A DNA stretch of 45,041 nt from Tessaracoccus caeni (GCF_029211185.1 NZ_JARGDO010000028.1:1-45041), one strand, 5' to 3'. Counted from the stretch's first letter, positions 17,401-27,137 are shown. Numbers and translations: made by a program. Notes: generated by a model from the letters alone, not told the origin.

Positions 17401-19398
17401 ATGGAGAAGCGCACCCTGCACACACCCGACCTCACTGCTCGCAACGTCGAGGGGATCGCCGACCTGTTCCCCCAGGTCATCACCGAATCGAGAGACGCGG
17501 AGGGCAACGTGACCCTCGCCGTTGACTTCGACCTGCTTAGGCAAGAGCTCTCGGACCACGTAGTCGAGGGACGACAGGAGCGCTACCAACTCGAATGGCC
17601 CGGTAAGCGCGCCGCCGCCTTCGCCGCCAACACGCCGATCGCCAAGACGCTGCGTCCGGTGCGTGAGGAGTCGGTGGACTTCGACACAACGAAGAACCTC
17701 TTCATCGAAGGTGACAACCTGGAGGCGCTTAAGTTGCTTCAGGAGTCGTACCTCGGCAAGGTCAAGCTGATCTACATCGACCCGCCGTACAACACGGGAA
17801 ACGACTTCGTCTACGACGATGACTTCGCCGAGTCGAGCGCCGAGTACCTCGCCCGCTCAGGCCAAAGCCTGGAGAGCGGCGAGCGCCTGGTCGCGAACAC
17901 CGAGGCAAACGGTCGCTTCCACTCTGACTGGCTGAGCATGATGTACCCGCGACTCAAGCTGGCCAGGAACCTACTGACCGACGATGGCGTGCTTGTCGTC
18001 TCTATCGACGAGAACGAGCACGCCAGTCTCGTCCGCTTGGGCGAGGAAGTGCTCGGCGACGCATCGTACGTCGGAGAGATCGTGCTGAAGAACAGCAGCA
18101 AGAACGACCAGGCCTACGTCTCAATCCAGCATGAGTACATCGTCTTCTTCGTGAAGAACCGGCAGGCCAACGCCGGTGACTGGGTTGAGAAGAAGGAGGG
18201 ACTCGACAAGATATACGCAGCATTCGACGGGTTCCGGAGGAAGCACGGCGACGACTGGGCAGCTATCAACGCCGAGGCAAAAGCGTGGTTCAAGCAGTTC
18301 CCTGCGAGCGACCCGGTTTCGGCTAGCAAGCACTACACCTGGATGGACGCGCGAGGCGTCTACTTCCCAGACAACATCGCAGGGCCGAATGATGGGCAGT
18401 ACGTCTATGAGGTCAGCCATCCGGTAACGGGGAGAACGGTCAAGATGCCGTCCACCGGCTGGCGATACCCCGAGTCAGCTATGCGCGAGCGCATAGCTGA
18501 CGGTCGCGTCCACTTCGGCCCCGATGAGACAACAGTCCCCAACAACAAGACCTATCTCGCAAACACCGAGTACCAGAGCCTCACGAGCATCCGCTACGTA
18601 GATGGCCGCGCGGCCTCGAAGCGGCTTGCCACGCTATTCGGCGAGAAGGTCTTCACGAACCCCAAGGACGAGCTTCTGCTCCGGGACATCTATCGCGCAG
18701 TCGGCGTGTCTGGCGACGACATCGTGCTCGACATGTTCGCGGGTTCCGGATCGGCGATGCAGGCCGTTCTCGAGCTCAACGGCGCTGAGTCGATGTCATG
18801 CCGTTTCATCGGAATCCAGGTCGCCGAGGACTTGAACGAGTCTCTCAAGACGGCCAAGGGGGCGGCGAAGCAGATCACCACTAACGCGATCCGGCATCTC
18901 AAGCGCCTCGGCCGTCCGGCGACCGTTGCTGAGATCACCAAGCAGCGAATGCGGCTCGCGCACGAGAAGTTTGCGGGCGACCTGCTGGCGGATAGCGGCT
19001 TCCGCGTGCTGCGAGTTGACAGCTCGAACTTGGTCGACACCCTGGCGGTCCCCGACGGCCTCTCGCAGGACATGCTGTCCGGAGCGATCAACAGCGTCCG
19101 ATCGGATCGTGACGCGTACGACCTGCTGTTCCAAGTGCTGATCGACTGGGCTTTGGACCTGAGCGAACCCGTCGTCGTCGAACAAGTTGACGGCCGTGAA
19201 ATCCTTTCGGTGGCCGAGGGAGCCCTCGTCGCCTGCTTCTCCGGGGACATCAATCCGACCATCATCAGTGAGGTCGCGAGGCGGCAGCCTCTACGGGCTG
19301 TCTTCCTGGATTCAGGCTTCGCCACAGACGCTGCACGTATCAACGCCGAGCAGGTGTTCCGTGAGGTGTCGCCCGCGACTGAGGTAAGGACGATCTGA
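17401..19398 (+). CDS. Type III-like adenine methyltransferase Mod2 (paralogue of Mod1)
   Basis: A 665-residue beta-class adenine methyltransferase with DPPY (127-130) and AdoMet motif DMFAGSGSAM (444-453). Residues 1 to about 222 are a gapless close match to Mod1, the middle (about 223-420) differs completely, and the C-terminus (ARRQPLRAVFLDSGF) matches the out-of-frame Mod1 end. This indicates tandem duplication with replacement of the recognition region, so the two probably methylate different sites. Unlike Mod1 it has no simple repeat and is intact. ATG 17401 has only a weak GGTGG upstream, and its translation may depend on ribosomes leaving mod1. It ends 8 bp before the AlbA-domain gene. 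Confidence 0.9.
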   Translation: MEKRTLHTPDLTARNVEGIADLFPQVITESRDAEGNVTLAVDFDLLRQELSDHVVEGRQERYQLEWPGKRAAAFAANTPIAKTLRPVREESVDFDTTKNLFIEGDNLEALKLLQESYLGKVKLIYIDPPYNTGNDFVYDDDFAESSAEYLARSGQSLESGERLVANTEANGRFHSDWLSMMYPRLKLARNLLTDDGVLVVSIDENEHASLVRLGEEVLGDASYVGEIVLKNSSKNDQAYVSIQHEYIVFFVKNRQANAGDWVEKKEGLDKIYAAFDGFRRKHGDDWAAINAEAKAWFKQFPASDPVSASKHYTWMDARGVYFPDNIAGPNDGQYVYEVSHPVTGRTVKMPSTGWRYPESAMRERIADGRVHFGPDETTVPNNKTYLANTEYQSLTSIRYVDGRAASKRLATLFGEKVFTNPKDELLLRDIYRAVGVSGDDIVLDMFAGSGSAMQAVLELNGAESMSCRFIGIQVAEDLNESLKTAKGAAKQITTNAIRHLKRLGRPATVAEITKQRMRLAHEKFAGDLLADSGFRVLRVDSSNLVDTLAVPDGLSQDMLSGAINSVRSDRDAYDLLFQVLIDWALDLSEPVVVEQVDGREILSVAEGALVACFSGDINPTIISEVARRQPLRAVFLDSGFATDAARINAEQVFREVSPATEVRTI

Positions 19399-19406
19399 GG
19401 AACGAC

Positions 19407-21152
19407 ATGACCCTGACGAACGACGAACTCACCGAGCTCCTCGACCGGCTGTTGGCCGGTTGGGAGAACGAGGTTGTCGAGTTCAAGGAGGCTGCGCGGC
19501 AGTTCTCTGCGGACAAGACAGGTGAGTACATCTCGGCACTGAGCAACGAGGCGAACCTACGCGGACTCGCCTCGGGGTGGCTCGTCTTCGGGGTCTCGAA
19601 CGCTCGGCAGGTCGTGGGCACAACGCATCTCATCGATGTGCAGCAGCGTCAGACCTTGAAGCACCACATCCATCAGTCCATCGACCAAGGCCTGACCGTG
19701 CGAGAGGTCTACGAGGTCACGCACTCGGGCAAGCGTGTGGTCCTCTTTGAGGTGCCAGCGGCGCCCCGCGGCATCCCAATCTCGTGGAAGGGTGACTACC
19801 GAGCTCGCGCCGGCGAGAGCCTGGTGCCGCTCTCGCTCGACAAGTTGGATGAGATTCGGCGGCAGACCATCAGCGCGGACTGGACAGCGGTCGTGGTTCC
19901 TGACGCCACGCTCGCTCACCTCGATCCAGCGGCGATCGCACGCGCACGACAGGGGTTCACCGAGCGCTACGCCTCTCGCATCCCGGCCGCCGACATCGAC
20001 TCATGGGATGACGCGACCTTCCTGGCCAAGGCGAGGTTGACCCGCGACGGTCAGATCACGCGAGCCGCGCTCCTTCTGCTCGGCGCCGACACCTCCACGC
20101 ACCTGCTGAGCCCGCACCCGGCTCAGATGACCTGGAAGCTCGTTGGTGAGCAGCGGGCGAACGAGCACTTCCGTCTGCCGTTCCTGCTGAACACGACCGC
20201 GCTCGCGAAGCGCATCCGCAACGTGCAGCTCCGGCTCCTGCCGCCAAATGAGTTGATCTATCGAGAGATCAGCAAGTACGACGAACGCAGCCTGCTCGAA
20301 GCGCTCTACAACTGCATCGCGCACCAGAACTACACGCGACACTCCCGGATCATCGTCACCGAGCATGCCGACCGCATCGTGTTCGAGAGCGTGGGTGAGT
20401 TCTTCGACGGCGCACCCGATGACTACGCCCTGGACGAGCGCACCCCACGGCAGTACCGCAACCCGTTCCTCGTGGAGGCGATGACGGAGTTGAACCTCAT
20501 CGACCAGATGGGCTACGGAATCCACCGCATGGTCCAGGATCAGGTCCGTCGCTTCTTGCCGCTACCTGACTACGACCTCAGCACCGCTGGCGAGGTGAAG
20601 CTCACCATCCCGGGCGCGGTGATCGATGAGTCCTACTCCCAGCTGCTCATGGTCCGAACCGATCTTCCCCTCGAAGACGTGCTTGCGCTGGATCGGGTGC
20701 AGAAGCGGCTCGACATCAGTGAGAAGGCCGCCCGCCATCTGCGCAGAGTCGGCCTGATCGAGGGCCGCAAGCCCCACCGCCGGATCACTCCTCGTGTGGC
20801 AGCAGCGACTGGTGCGATGGCCGACTACATCCGCACCCGGCCCCAGGCGGACGCTCACTACGCTGCCCTGCTGACTGACTTCCTCCGAGCGCAGGGACAC
20901 GCAGACCGTGGCGACGTGGAGGCGCTGCTCCGGCCAGCGCTCAGCGAAGCGCTCACCGAGCAGCAGAAGGCAACCAAGATCACGAACCTGCTGACGAAGC
21001 TGCGCCGCCACGGCGTCATCGTCAACCGCGGCACGCGCACGAAGCCGCGATGGGAGCTTTCTTACGCAGGCGACGAAGGCTCGCAGTCCGAGCCCTCGCG
21101 CAAGAAGGATGACGACGCCGGCGGTACCGCTAGAGGGCCGGGATCAGCGTGA
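19407..21152 (+). CDS. AlbA_2/Schlafen-type ATP-binding protein with C-terminal winged helix
   Basis: A 581-residue protein. Residues about 10-140 are an AlbA_2 (Schlafen-like) domain: ENEVVEFKEAARQF and SNEANLRGLASGWLVFGV. Residues about 280-380 look like the HATPase_c_4-type region often fused to AlbA_2, with LLEALYNCIAHQNY, FESVGEFFDGAPDDY, RNPFLVEAMTEL and GYGIHRM. The remainder contains helix-turn-helix-like segments (RLDISEKAARHLRRVGLIEGR and, near the end, LLTKLRRHGVIVNRGTRT). In defence loci AlbA_2 proteins may sense or cut nucleic acid; the role is not established for this operon. ATG 19407 is 8 bp after the mod2 stop. Confidence 0.8.
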   Translation: MTLTNDELTELLDRLLAGWENEVVEFKEAARQFSADKTGEYISALSNEANLRGLASGWLVFGVSNARQVVGTTHLIDVQQRQTLKHHIHQSIDQGLTVREVYEVTHSGKRVVLFEVPAAPRGIPISWKGDYRARAGESLVPLSLDKLDEIRRQTISADWTAVVVPDATLAHLDPAAIARARQGFTERYASRIPAADIDSWDDATFLAKARLTRDGQITRAALLLLGADTSTHLLSPHPAQMTWKLVGEQRANEHFRLPFLLNTTALAKRIRNVQLRLLPPNELIYREISKYDERSLLEALYNCIAHQNYTRHSRIIVTEHADRIVFESVGEFFDGAPDDYALDERTPRQYRNPFLVEAMTELNLIDQMGYGIHRMVQDQVRRFLPLPDYDLSTAGEVKLTIPGAVIDESYSQLLMVRTDLPLEDVLALDRVQKRLDISEKAARHLRRVGLIEGRKPHRRITPRVAAATGAMADYIRTRPQADAHYAALLTDFLRAQGHADRGDVEALLRPALSEALTEQQKATKITNLLTKLRRHGVIVNRGTRTKPRWELSYAGDEGSQSEPSRKKDDDAGGTARGPGSA

Positions 21153-21228
21153 ACACACGCATCCCCGCCGCCCGCAACCTTCTAGCAGCGACGACGAACA
21201 GCGCCGATTGCAGAAAGAAGGACACTCG

Positions 21229-24200
21229 ATGAAGCTCCAGTTCAAGGTCCAGCAATACCAGACTGATGCCGTCGATGCTGTCGTCGAGACCTTCGCCGGG
21301 CAGCCGAAGCATGACGGCATCTCCTACCGGATCGACCCCGGCAAGGTCCGCCCCGTGACCGCCCCGGCACTGTTCGAGGCCGAGGAGCGCTCGGACGCCG
21401 GTCTGCGCAACGCTGAGATCATCCTGTCGGGAGCGCAACTGCTGGAGAACGTGCACGCGGTGCAGCGGTCGCGGAACCTCCCGCTGTCGGCCAAGCTCGC
21501 CTCCAGTGCTGCCGCTCCCGGCGCACCGAACCTTGACGTGGAGATGGAGACGGGCACGGGCAAGACCTATGTCTACATCAAGACGATCATGGAGCTGCAC
21601 AAGCGGTACGGCTGGTCGAAGTACATCATCGTGGTGCCGTCGGTCGCGATCCGCGAGGGCGTGAAGAAGTCGTTCGACGTGACTGCCGAGCACTTCCAGC
21701 AGCTCTACGGCACCAAGCCGCGCTCGTTCATCTACAACTCATCCCAGCTGCACGAGTTGGAGCGGTTCAGTTCGGATGCCGGGGTGCAGGTGATGATCAT
21801 CAACATCCAGGCGTTCAATGCTCAAGGTAAGGACCAGCGCCGCATCTACGACGAGCTGGACGACTTCCAGTCGCGTCGTCCGATCGACGTGATCAAGGCC
21901 AACCGTCCGATCGTGATCATCGATGAGCCGCAGAAGATCGGCGCCGACAAATCGCTCAAAGCACTGGCGGAGTTCAACGCGTTGATGCTGCTGCGGTACT
22001 CCGCCACGCACAAGATCGATCACACCAAGGTGCACAGGCTCGACGCGCTGGACGCTTACAACCAGAAGCTCGTGAAGAAGATCGCCGTACGAGGTCTCAC
22101 CGTGAAAGGGCTCGCCGGAGCGAGCGCCTACCTGTACCTGGATGCCATCGAGATCACGAAGGGCGCCAAACCTCGGGCACGGGTCGAGATCGAGGTGCAG
22201 ACCGCCTCGGGCATCAAACGGCAGGTCAAGCGCCTCGACATGGGAGCGAACCTCCACGATGTCTCCAACGGGATCGAGGCATACAAGGGCCTGTTCGTCA
22301 CCGAGGTGGACGCCAACCGCGACGTGATCGAGCTGAGCAACGGCGATGTGGTCGTGGCCGGGCAGCTCGCCGACCGGGATGTCACCGAGGAGACCAAGCG
22401 GCGCATCCAGATTCGCGAGGTCGTCCGGGCGCATCTGGACAAGGAGCGCGAGCTGTTCAGCCAGGGCATCAAGGTGCTCTCGCTGTTCTTCATCGATGAG
22501 GTCGCCAAGTACCGCGACTACAGCCGCGAGGACACCCTCGGCGACTATGCGCGCATGTTCGAGGAAGAGTACGCTGCGATCCGTGACGAGGTGCTCGGCG
22601 AACTCGCCATCGACGCGGCCACCGAGGAGTACCAGAGCTACCTGCGCCGCGACGATGTGCGCCGGGTGCACGAGGGCTACTTCTCCATCGACAAGAAGAC
22701 CAAGCACCAGATCGACGGCAAGGTCTCCGGCCGGGGCGACGACAAGGGCCAGTCCACTGACACCGATGCCTACGACCTGATCCTCAAAGACAAGGAACGC
22801 CTGCTGTCGTTCTCCGAACCCGTCAGGTTCATCTTCTCCCACTCCGCGCTGCGCGAGGGCTGGGACAACCCCAACGTGTTCGTCATGGGAATGCTCAAGA
22901 AGAGTGACAACACCGTCTCCCGCCGCCAAGAGATCGGACGTGGGCTGCGGCTGGCCGTCGACCAGCACGGCGAGAGGATGGACAACCCCGTCACCGTGCA
23001 CGACATCAACGAGTTGACCGTCGTCACCGACGAGTCCTACACCGACTTCGTGACCGGCCTTCAACGCGAAATCTCCGAGTCGCTCGCCGCACGTCCGCGC
23101 AAGGCCAGCGTCAAGTTCTTCGTCGGCAAGACCATCCAGACGCTCTCGGGTGAATCGGTCATCGAAGAGGCCGTCGCCCAGGCGCTCTACAAGTACCTGG
23201 TCAAGAACGACTACGTGAACGACGACGACACCATCTCCGACACCTACAAGCAGGCCAAGGAAGACGGAACCCTCGCCACGCCAACGTCCGAGGTGCTCAA
23301 GCCGGTGATCGACTTCGTGTGGCCGCTGATCGACGTGCTCTACCTCGACCTGCCGGTGCCCACCGACGACCGCAAGCCGAAGAAGATACCGCTGAACGAG
23401 GCCAACTTCGCCCGCAAGGAGTTCCAGGCCTTGTGGGGCAGGATCAACCACCGTGCCGTCTACCAGGTCGAGTTCGACTCCGGCGAGCTGATCCGCAAGG
23501 CGATCGGCCACCTCGACAAGCACCTCAACGTCGCCGCGCTGCAATACGTCGTGCAAGCCGGCCAGCAGCGCGAGCAGTTGGAGGCGGACGACCTGACCAG
23601 CGGCTCCGGCTTTGCGGTGCAGACCACGCAGACGCACACCGAGATCGTGAGTGCCGGCTCGCAGGTGAAGTACGACCTGCTGGGCGAGATCACCGAGAAG
23701 ACCCAGCTCACCCGTCGCACGGTCGCTGCGATTCTCCGCGGCGTCACGCCAGGAACGTTCGCCAAGTTCCGCCTCAACCCCGAGCAGTTCATCACCGAGG
23801 CGGCCCGGCTTATCAACGAGCAGAAGGCTACGGTCATCGTCGAGCACCTCGCCTACGACGCGCTCGAAGACCGCTTTGACTCCGCGATCTTCACCGAGAA
23901 CCAGACTGCCCAAGACTTCTCGAAGGCCGGATCGAAGCTGAAGAAGCACGTCTACGACTACGTGGTCACCGACTCCAAGATCGAGCGTGAGTTCGTCACC
24001 GAACTCGACACCAGTCACGAGGTCGCCGTCTACGCCAAGCTCCCGCGCGGGTTCTTCATCCCGACCCCCGTCGGCGACTACAACCCGGACTGGGCGATTG
24101 CGTTCACCGAGGGCAGCGTGAAGCACGTCTACTTCGTCGCTGAGACGAAGGGCTCGCTGTCTACTCTCCAACTTAAGGGCGTTGAGGACGCCAAGATCGA

Positions 24201-24309
24201 GTGCGCCCGCAAGTTCTTCGCCTCCCTCAGCGAGAAGAACGGCAACGACGTCACCTACGACGTGGTGACCGACTACACCGAGCTGATGCAGCTCGTTTCT
24301 GGCGGGTAG
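21229..24309 (+). CDS. Type III restriction enzyme Res subunit (helicase-endonuclease)
   Basis: A 1026-residue protein with type III Res architecture. The superfamily II helicase core has Walker A METGTGKT (106-113), DEPQ (232-235), a motif III equivalent in LRYSATH, and motif VI in RRQEIGRGLRLAV. The C-terminal nuclease has a PD-(D/E)XK motif: Pro-Asp at 953-954 in YNPDW, and Glu972-Thr-Lys974 in VAETKG. It would cut DNA at sites left unmodified by Mod1 or Mod2, as ATP-driven type III complexes do. ATG 21229 has AAGAAGG 7 bases upstream, with a 76-bp gap after the AlbA gene. The nuclease gene follows after 5 bp. Confidence 0.9.
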   Translation: MKLQFKVQQYQTDAVDAVVETFAGQPKHDGISYRIDPGKVRPVTAPALFEAEERSDAGLRNAEIILSGAQLLENVHAVQRSRNLPLSAKLASSAAAPGAPNLDVEMETGTGKTYVYIKTIMELHKRYGWSKYIIVVPSVAIREGVKKSFDVTAEHFQQLYGTKPRSFIYNSSQLHELERFSSDAGVQVMIINIQAFNAQGKDQRRIYDELDDFQSRRPIDVIKANRPIVIIDEPQKIGADKSLKALAEFNALMLLRYSATHKIDHTKVHRLDALDAYNQKLVKKIAVRGLTVKGLAGASAYLYLDAIEITKGAKPRARVEIEVQTASGIKRQVKRLDMGANLHDVSNGIEAYKGLFVTEVDANRDVIELSNGDVVVAGQLADRDVTEETKRRIQIREVVRAHLDKERELFSQGIKVLSLFFIDEVAKYRDYSREDTLGDYARMFEEEYAAIRDEVLGELAIDAATEEYQSYLRRDDVRRVHEGYFSIDKKTKHQIDGKVSGRGDDKGQSTDTDAYDLILKDKERLLSFSEPVRFIFSHSALREGWDNPNVFVMGMLKKSDNTVSRRQEIGRGLRLAVDQHGERMDNPVTVHDINELTVVTDESYTDFVTGLQREISESLAARPRKASVKFFVGKTIQTLSGESVIEEAVAQALYKYLVKNDYVNDDDTISDTYKQAKEDGTLATPTSEVLKPVIDFVWPLIDVLYLDLPVPTDDRKPKKIPLNEANFARKEFQALWGRINHRAVYQVEFDSGELIRKAIGHLDKHLNVAALQYVVQAGQQREQLEADDLTSGSGFAVQTTQTHTEIVSAGSQVKYDLLGEITEKTQLTRRTVAAILRGVTPGTFAKFRLNPEQFITEAARLINEQKATVIVEHLAYDALEDRFDSAIFTENQTAQDFSKAGSKLKKHVYDYVVTDSKIEREFVTELDTSHEVAVYAKLPRGFFIPTPVGDYNPDWAIAFTEGSVKHVYFVAETKGSLSTLQLKGVEDAKIECARKFFASLSEKNGNDVTYDVVTDYTELMQLVSGG

Positions 24310-24314
24310 CCACG

Positions 24315-25781
24315 ATGACGATCGAGCTCTACTTCTCACAGCATTTCGGAGTATCGCCGAAAGTTCTGGAGGACTACGGCGCCTTCGATATCAGCCTCGC
24401 TTCAGACCTACCACTCTTCATCGACCCCTTTCTCCTCTTCAACAGCCAGAAGCCGGAGTATCGCGATCTTCACGAAGGAATGATCCGCTACCTGGTCTTC
24501 CTTCGCGACCGGGCGACCCCCGACCTCGATCCTGGGCTCATCAAGTCCTGGTACATGTTCCAGGAGGTGAAGCAGAACTGGCTCGGATTCACGTTGCTCG
24601 GCAACTCGGGTAGCGGGCTCGGCAAGGACTTTGCCCGCGCGCTCCACAACTCTCTCGGCTCGATACTGAAGGGGTTCGGGTCTGAGTCGATCACCAAGGG
24701 TGCTCACCTGGAGAAGCTTGCGCTCATCAAAGAAGGCGTCGGACGTGACAACATCAGCGACTTCACGACGAACCTCATCAAGGGTTATCTGCTGGAGTAC
24801 ACGCAGGCGTTCGCCCAGGCGCATCTGTCGCCCGAACAGCGCGGCGCGTTCTCGGTCGCTCGCGCGGTCTTCAACTACGAGACGGAGACCTGGGAACCGC
24901 GCCAGTACGACCTGCCCGCACTCCGCGGCGACTACGTCCTGCTCACCCCAGCCGACATGCTCACCAAGGACGACACTTGGATCAGTCGCTCTGACCTGGT
25001 GCGCGAGTTCAGCAGCATCCCCGACGCGATCGAGGATGACCAGCTCCGTGCGCAGGTCAACAACTACCTCTTCAAGAAGTTGAGCGACAACCCCACGAAG
25101 AAGGAGTACTCGGACCTGGCGGCCGCGGCGATCCTCCAGTTCCCGGAAGTCATCGACTACTACATCCGCCAGAAGGAGAACACCGGGGAGCAGGCAGTCG
25201 GACTCAGTGCCAAGAGGCGGCAGGAGGTCTTCGAGGTTCTCGTGCGGATGGTGCAACAGGTCGTCGAGGACATCCGTACCAACACCACGCTGTACCAGAC
25301 GCCGGTCAACAGCTACGACGAGGCGCTCGCTCGGGCGATCGGCTTCAAGCAGTACATCGAGGACCAGGACGGTCACCGACTTCTCAACCGGCCCGGTCAC
25401 GAACGCCCCCTCGCCACGGAGAAGGAAGTCCAGCTCTTCTTCGGCCTGATCTTCTTCGGAAGCGAGTTCGACGTGAACCGCGAGGTAAACAACGGGCGCG
25501 GGCCAGTGGACTTCAAGGTGAGCAAAGGGGCCATCGACAAATCGCTCATCGAGATCAAGCTCGCCAGCAACAGTCAACTGAAGCGAAACCTCCAGAACCA
25601 GGTAGCAGTCTACGAGAGGGCCAACGGCACTCGCACCTCGGTCAAGATGATCGTCTGCTTTACAGACTCCGACGTTGCGAAGGTCGATGCCGTCCTGAAG
25701 GAACTCGATCTCCGCGGTGAGAGGTCTATCGTCGTCATCGACGCCCGCGCAGACAACAAGCCCTCGGGATCAAAGGCTTGA
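24315..25781 (+). CDS. Unrecognised protein with C-terminal PD-(D/E)XK-like nuclease motif
   Basis: A 488-residue protein, last gene of the defence operon, that I cannot name. It is soluble and largely helical up to about residue 340. The final 120 residues contain EVQLFFGLIFFGSEFDVN, then GRGPVDFKV, then SLIEIKLAS, giving the D-(x)n-ExK spacing of PD-(D/E)XK nucleases (Asp in PVDF, Glu and Lys in EIK). Later strands (MIVCFTDSD, SIVVIDARAD) fit the end of such a fold. A second nuclease besides Res could be an effector, but this is inferred from motif and position only. ATG 24315 lies 5 bp after res. It ends 27 bp from the convergent cytosine methyltransferase gene. Confidence 0.65.
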   Translation: MTIELYFSQHFGVSPKVLEDYGAFDISLASDLPLFIDPFLLFNSQKPEYRDLHEGMIRYLVFLRDRATPDLDPGLIKSWYMFQEVKQNWLGFTLLGNSGSGLGKDFARALHNSLGSILKGFGSESITKGAHLEKLALIKEGVGRDNISDFTTNLIKGYLLEYTQAFAQAHLSPEQRGAFSVARAVFNYETETWEPRQYDLPALRGDYVLLTPADMLTKDDTWISRSDLVREFSSIPDAIEDDQLRAQVNNYLFKKLSDNPTKKEYSDLAAAAILQFPEVIDYYIRQKENTGEQAVGLSAKRRQEVFEVLVRMVQQVVEDIRTNTTLYQTPVNSYDEALARAIGFKQYIEDQDGHRLLNRPGHERPLATEKEVQLFFGLIFFGSEFDVNREVNNGRGPVDFKVSKGAIDKSLIEIKLASNSQLKRNLQNQVAVYERANGTRTSVKMIVCFTDSDVAKVDAVLKELDLRGERSIVVIDARADNKPSGSKA

Positions 25782-25808
25782 GCCGCTTCAACTGCTCGTG
25801 GGTCCGTC

Positions 25809-26897
25809 TCACCAAACCGTAGAGAGGGCGGTCGCAGCCTGAATTGGAAGCACGCCGTTGCCGAGCGCGGTGATCTGCTGATTCTGCGTCAGCTCGTCGC
25901 TGTCGGTGACCCATCCGGTCGGCAGGCCCATGAGCCATTCGACGAATGCCGGCGCTGGGCGGGGGCCGTCGGCGTCGTTCAGGAGGGCTGGCGCTGGCCC
26001 GGCTCGTCCGGTGATGTGTTCCCAGCGGGTGATGGCGTTGGCGTAGCGTCCCCAGCGCTGAACAGTCCGTCGATCAGGGACCACAGGGTCTCCGATTCGG
26101 CTCTCCTGCTCGGTGAGCCAGCCGGTCCGTGCAGGGCGAAGTCGATGATCTGGTGCGACAGTGCGATCGTCCCTCGTCTCGCTCGCACCTGGTCGAGCGT
26201 TTCCCCGCCGCGCGAGGAGTCCGTCGCCAGCGGTGTGCGGAACAGTACGCCGGGCGAGGGCGAAGATGCGGAAGCGTTGGTGAGGAGCGCCGACAAGGGA
26301 AGCCGGTAGGCCGATCCATCGCGCATCCAGCCGCAGGTCGGCCAGATCGCCGAGAACGGCGCCGAGAGCCCGTAGAGGTCGAGCTGCGTAGTCTCCCAGA
26401 TGCCACGGGTCGGGTTCCACGCCGCGAAGGGTTGCGCCGTCGGGGGTTGCATCGCCGTGGTTGCGTCGTTCATGGTCGTCTCCTTCTGCGGGTGGCCGTG
26501 TCGCGGGTGAGGACAGCAGCCCGCGGACGTTCTCGATGACGACCCATTCGGGCTGAAGCGCGTCGATGGCTGTGGCCATGTGCGCCCAGAGCCCTGAGCG
26601 CGTACCTGGCGCGAGGCCTGCGCGCTTGCCGACGGTGGACACGTCCTGGCATGGGAATCCACCGATGAGGATGTCCACGGGCTCGACCTGGCGCCAGTCG
26701 ATGGCCGTGATGTCGCCGAGATTCGGTACATCTGGCCAGTGCCGCGAGAAGACGCGGGCGACGGGCTCGTTGAGTTCGGAGAACCACACGGTCCTAGCGT
26801 TGAAGACGTGCTCGACCGCGAGGTCGAGGCCGCCGTAGCCGCTGAACAGCGACCCGATCCTGAGTTCTGAGTCGCCACTGGCGTTGAGGTCGTGCAT
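25809..26897 (-). CDS. DNA (cytosine-5) methyltransferase
   Basis: A 362-residue C5 methyltransferase with the motifs in order: AdoMet motif I SLFSGYGGLDLA (16-27), catalytic GGFPCQDVS (Cys83), ENVRG (122-126), QRFRIFALA (207-215), the recognition region, and motif X GNGVLPIQAA near the C-terminus. The chosen ATG 26897 has GGAG 9 bases upstream; ATG 26930 (with GAGG) and GTG 26966 are also in frame. It is on the strand opposite to the defence operon and has no adjacent restriction gene, so it may be a solitary methyltransferase protecting the element from host restriction. Residues 142-306 are also read in the +1 frame by another gene (25979-26473). Confidence 0.88.
   Translation of the reverse strand: MHDLNASGDSELRIGSLFSGYGGLDLAVEHVFNARTVWFSELNEPVARVFSRHWPDVPNLGDITAIDWRQVEPVDILIGGFPCQDVSTVGKRAGLAPGTRSGLWAHMATAIDALQPEWVVIENVRGLLSSPATRPPAEGDDHERRNHGDATPDGATLRGVEPDPWHLGDYAARPLRALGAVLGDLADLRLDARWIGLPASLVGAPHQRFRIFALARRTVPHTAGDGLLARRGNARPGASETRDDRTVAPDHRLRPARTGWLTEQESRIGDPVVPDRRTVQRWGRYANAITRWEHITGRAGPAPALLNDADGPRPAPAFVEWLMGLPTGWVTDSDELTQNQQITALGNGVLPIQAATALSTVW
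25979..26473 (-). CDS. Gene nested in the +1 frame of the cytosine methyltransferase
   Basis: A 164-residue frame lying wholly inside the methyltransferase gene, same strand, +1 frame. It looks real for two reasons. Its ATG at 26473 is preceded by an excellent ribosome-binding site (AGAAGGAG, 7 bases). Its sequence also resembles small proteins I remember from actinobacterial phages and elements, with WNPTRGIWETTQLDLYG, WPTCGWMRDGSAYRLP, the TPLATDSSRGGETLDQVRARR segment and SETLWSLIDGLFSAGD. Those proteins have no known function. The host gene is certainly real across the same DNA, since it carries motif VIII and the recognition region there, so this would be about 490 bp of dual coding. Translation is not proven. 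Confidence 0.6.
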   Translation of the reverse strand: MNDATTAMQPPTAQPFAAWNPTRGIWETTQLDLYGLSAPFSAIWPTCGWMRDGSAYRLPLSALLTNASASSPSPGVLFRTPLATDSSRGGETLDQVRARRGTIALSHQIIDFALHGPAGSPSRRAESETLWSLIDGLFSAGDATPTPSPAGNTSPDEPGQRQPS

Positions 26898-27137
26898 GAA
26901 GTCTGCTCCGGTGACGGTCGTCCCCGGCATCCGTGCCTCGTCGAGAACTGATGCCGAGCTGGTCACCTGTCAGGTGCACAGTTCCGACACGCGCCCGCTG
27001 CTCAGCCGAGCCCCTGCTTGCCGCCGCCCGAGGTCCTCCATCTCCGGCCTCAGCTCCGGCCGCCCTCCGAGGTCACACGCCTCTTGCAGGTCGAGGTTGA
27101 GCGAGCATTACCGCTTCAGAAGTGACCGGGTGCGGGT

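Noticed and set aside
21739..24339. Long minus-strand open frame (866 codons) opposite res
   Set aside because: Same explanation; the plus-strand frame has all Res motifs.
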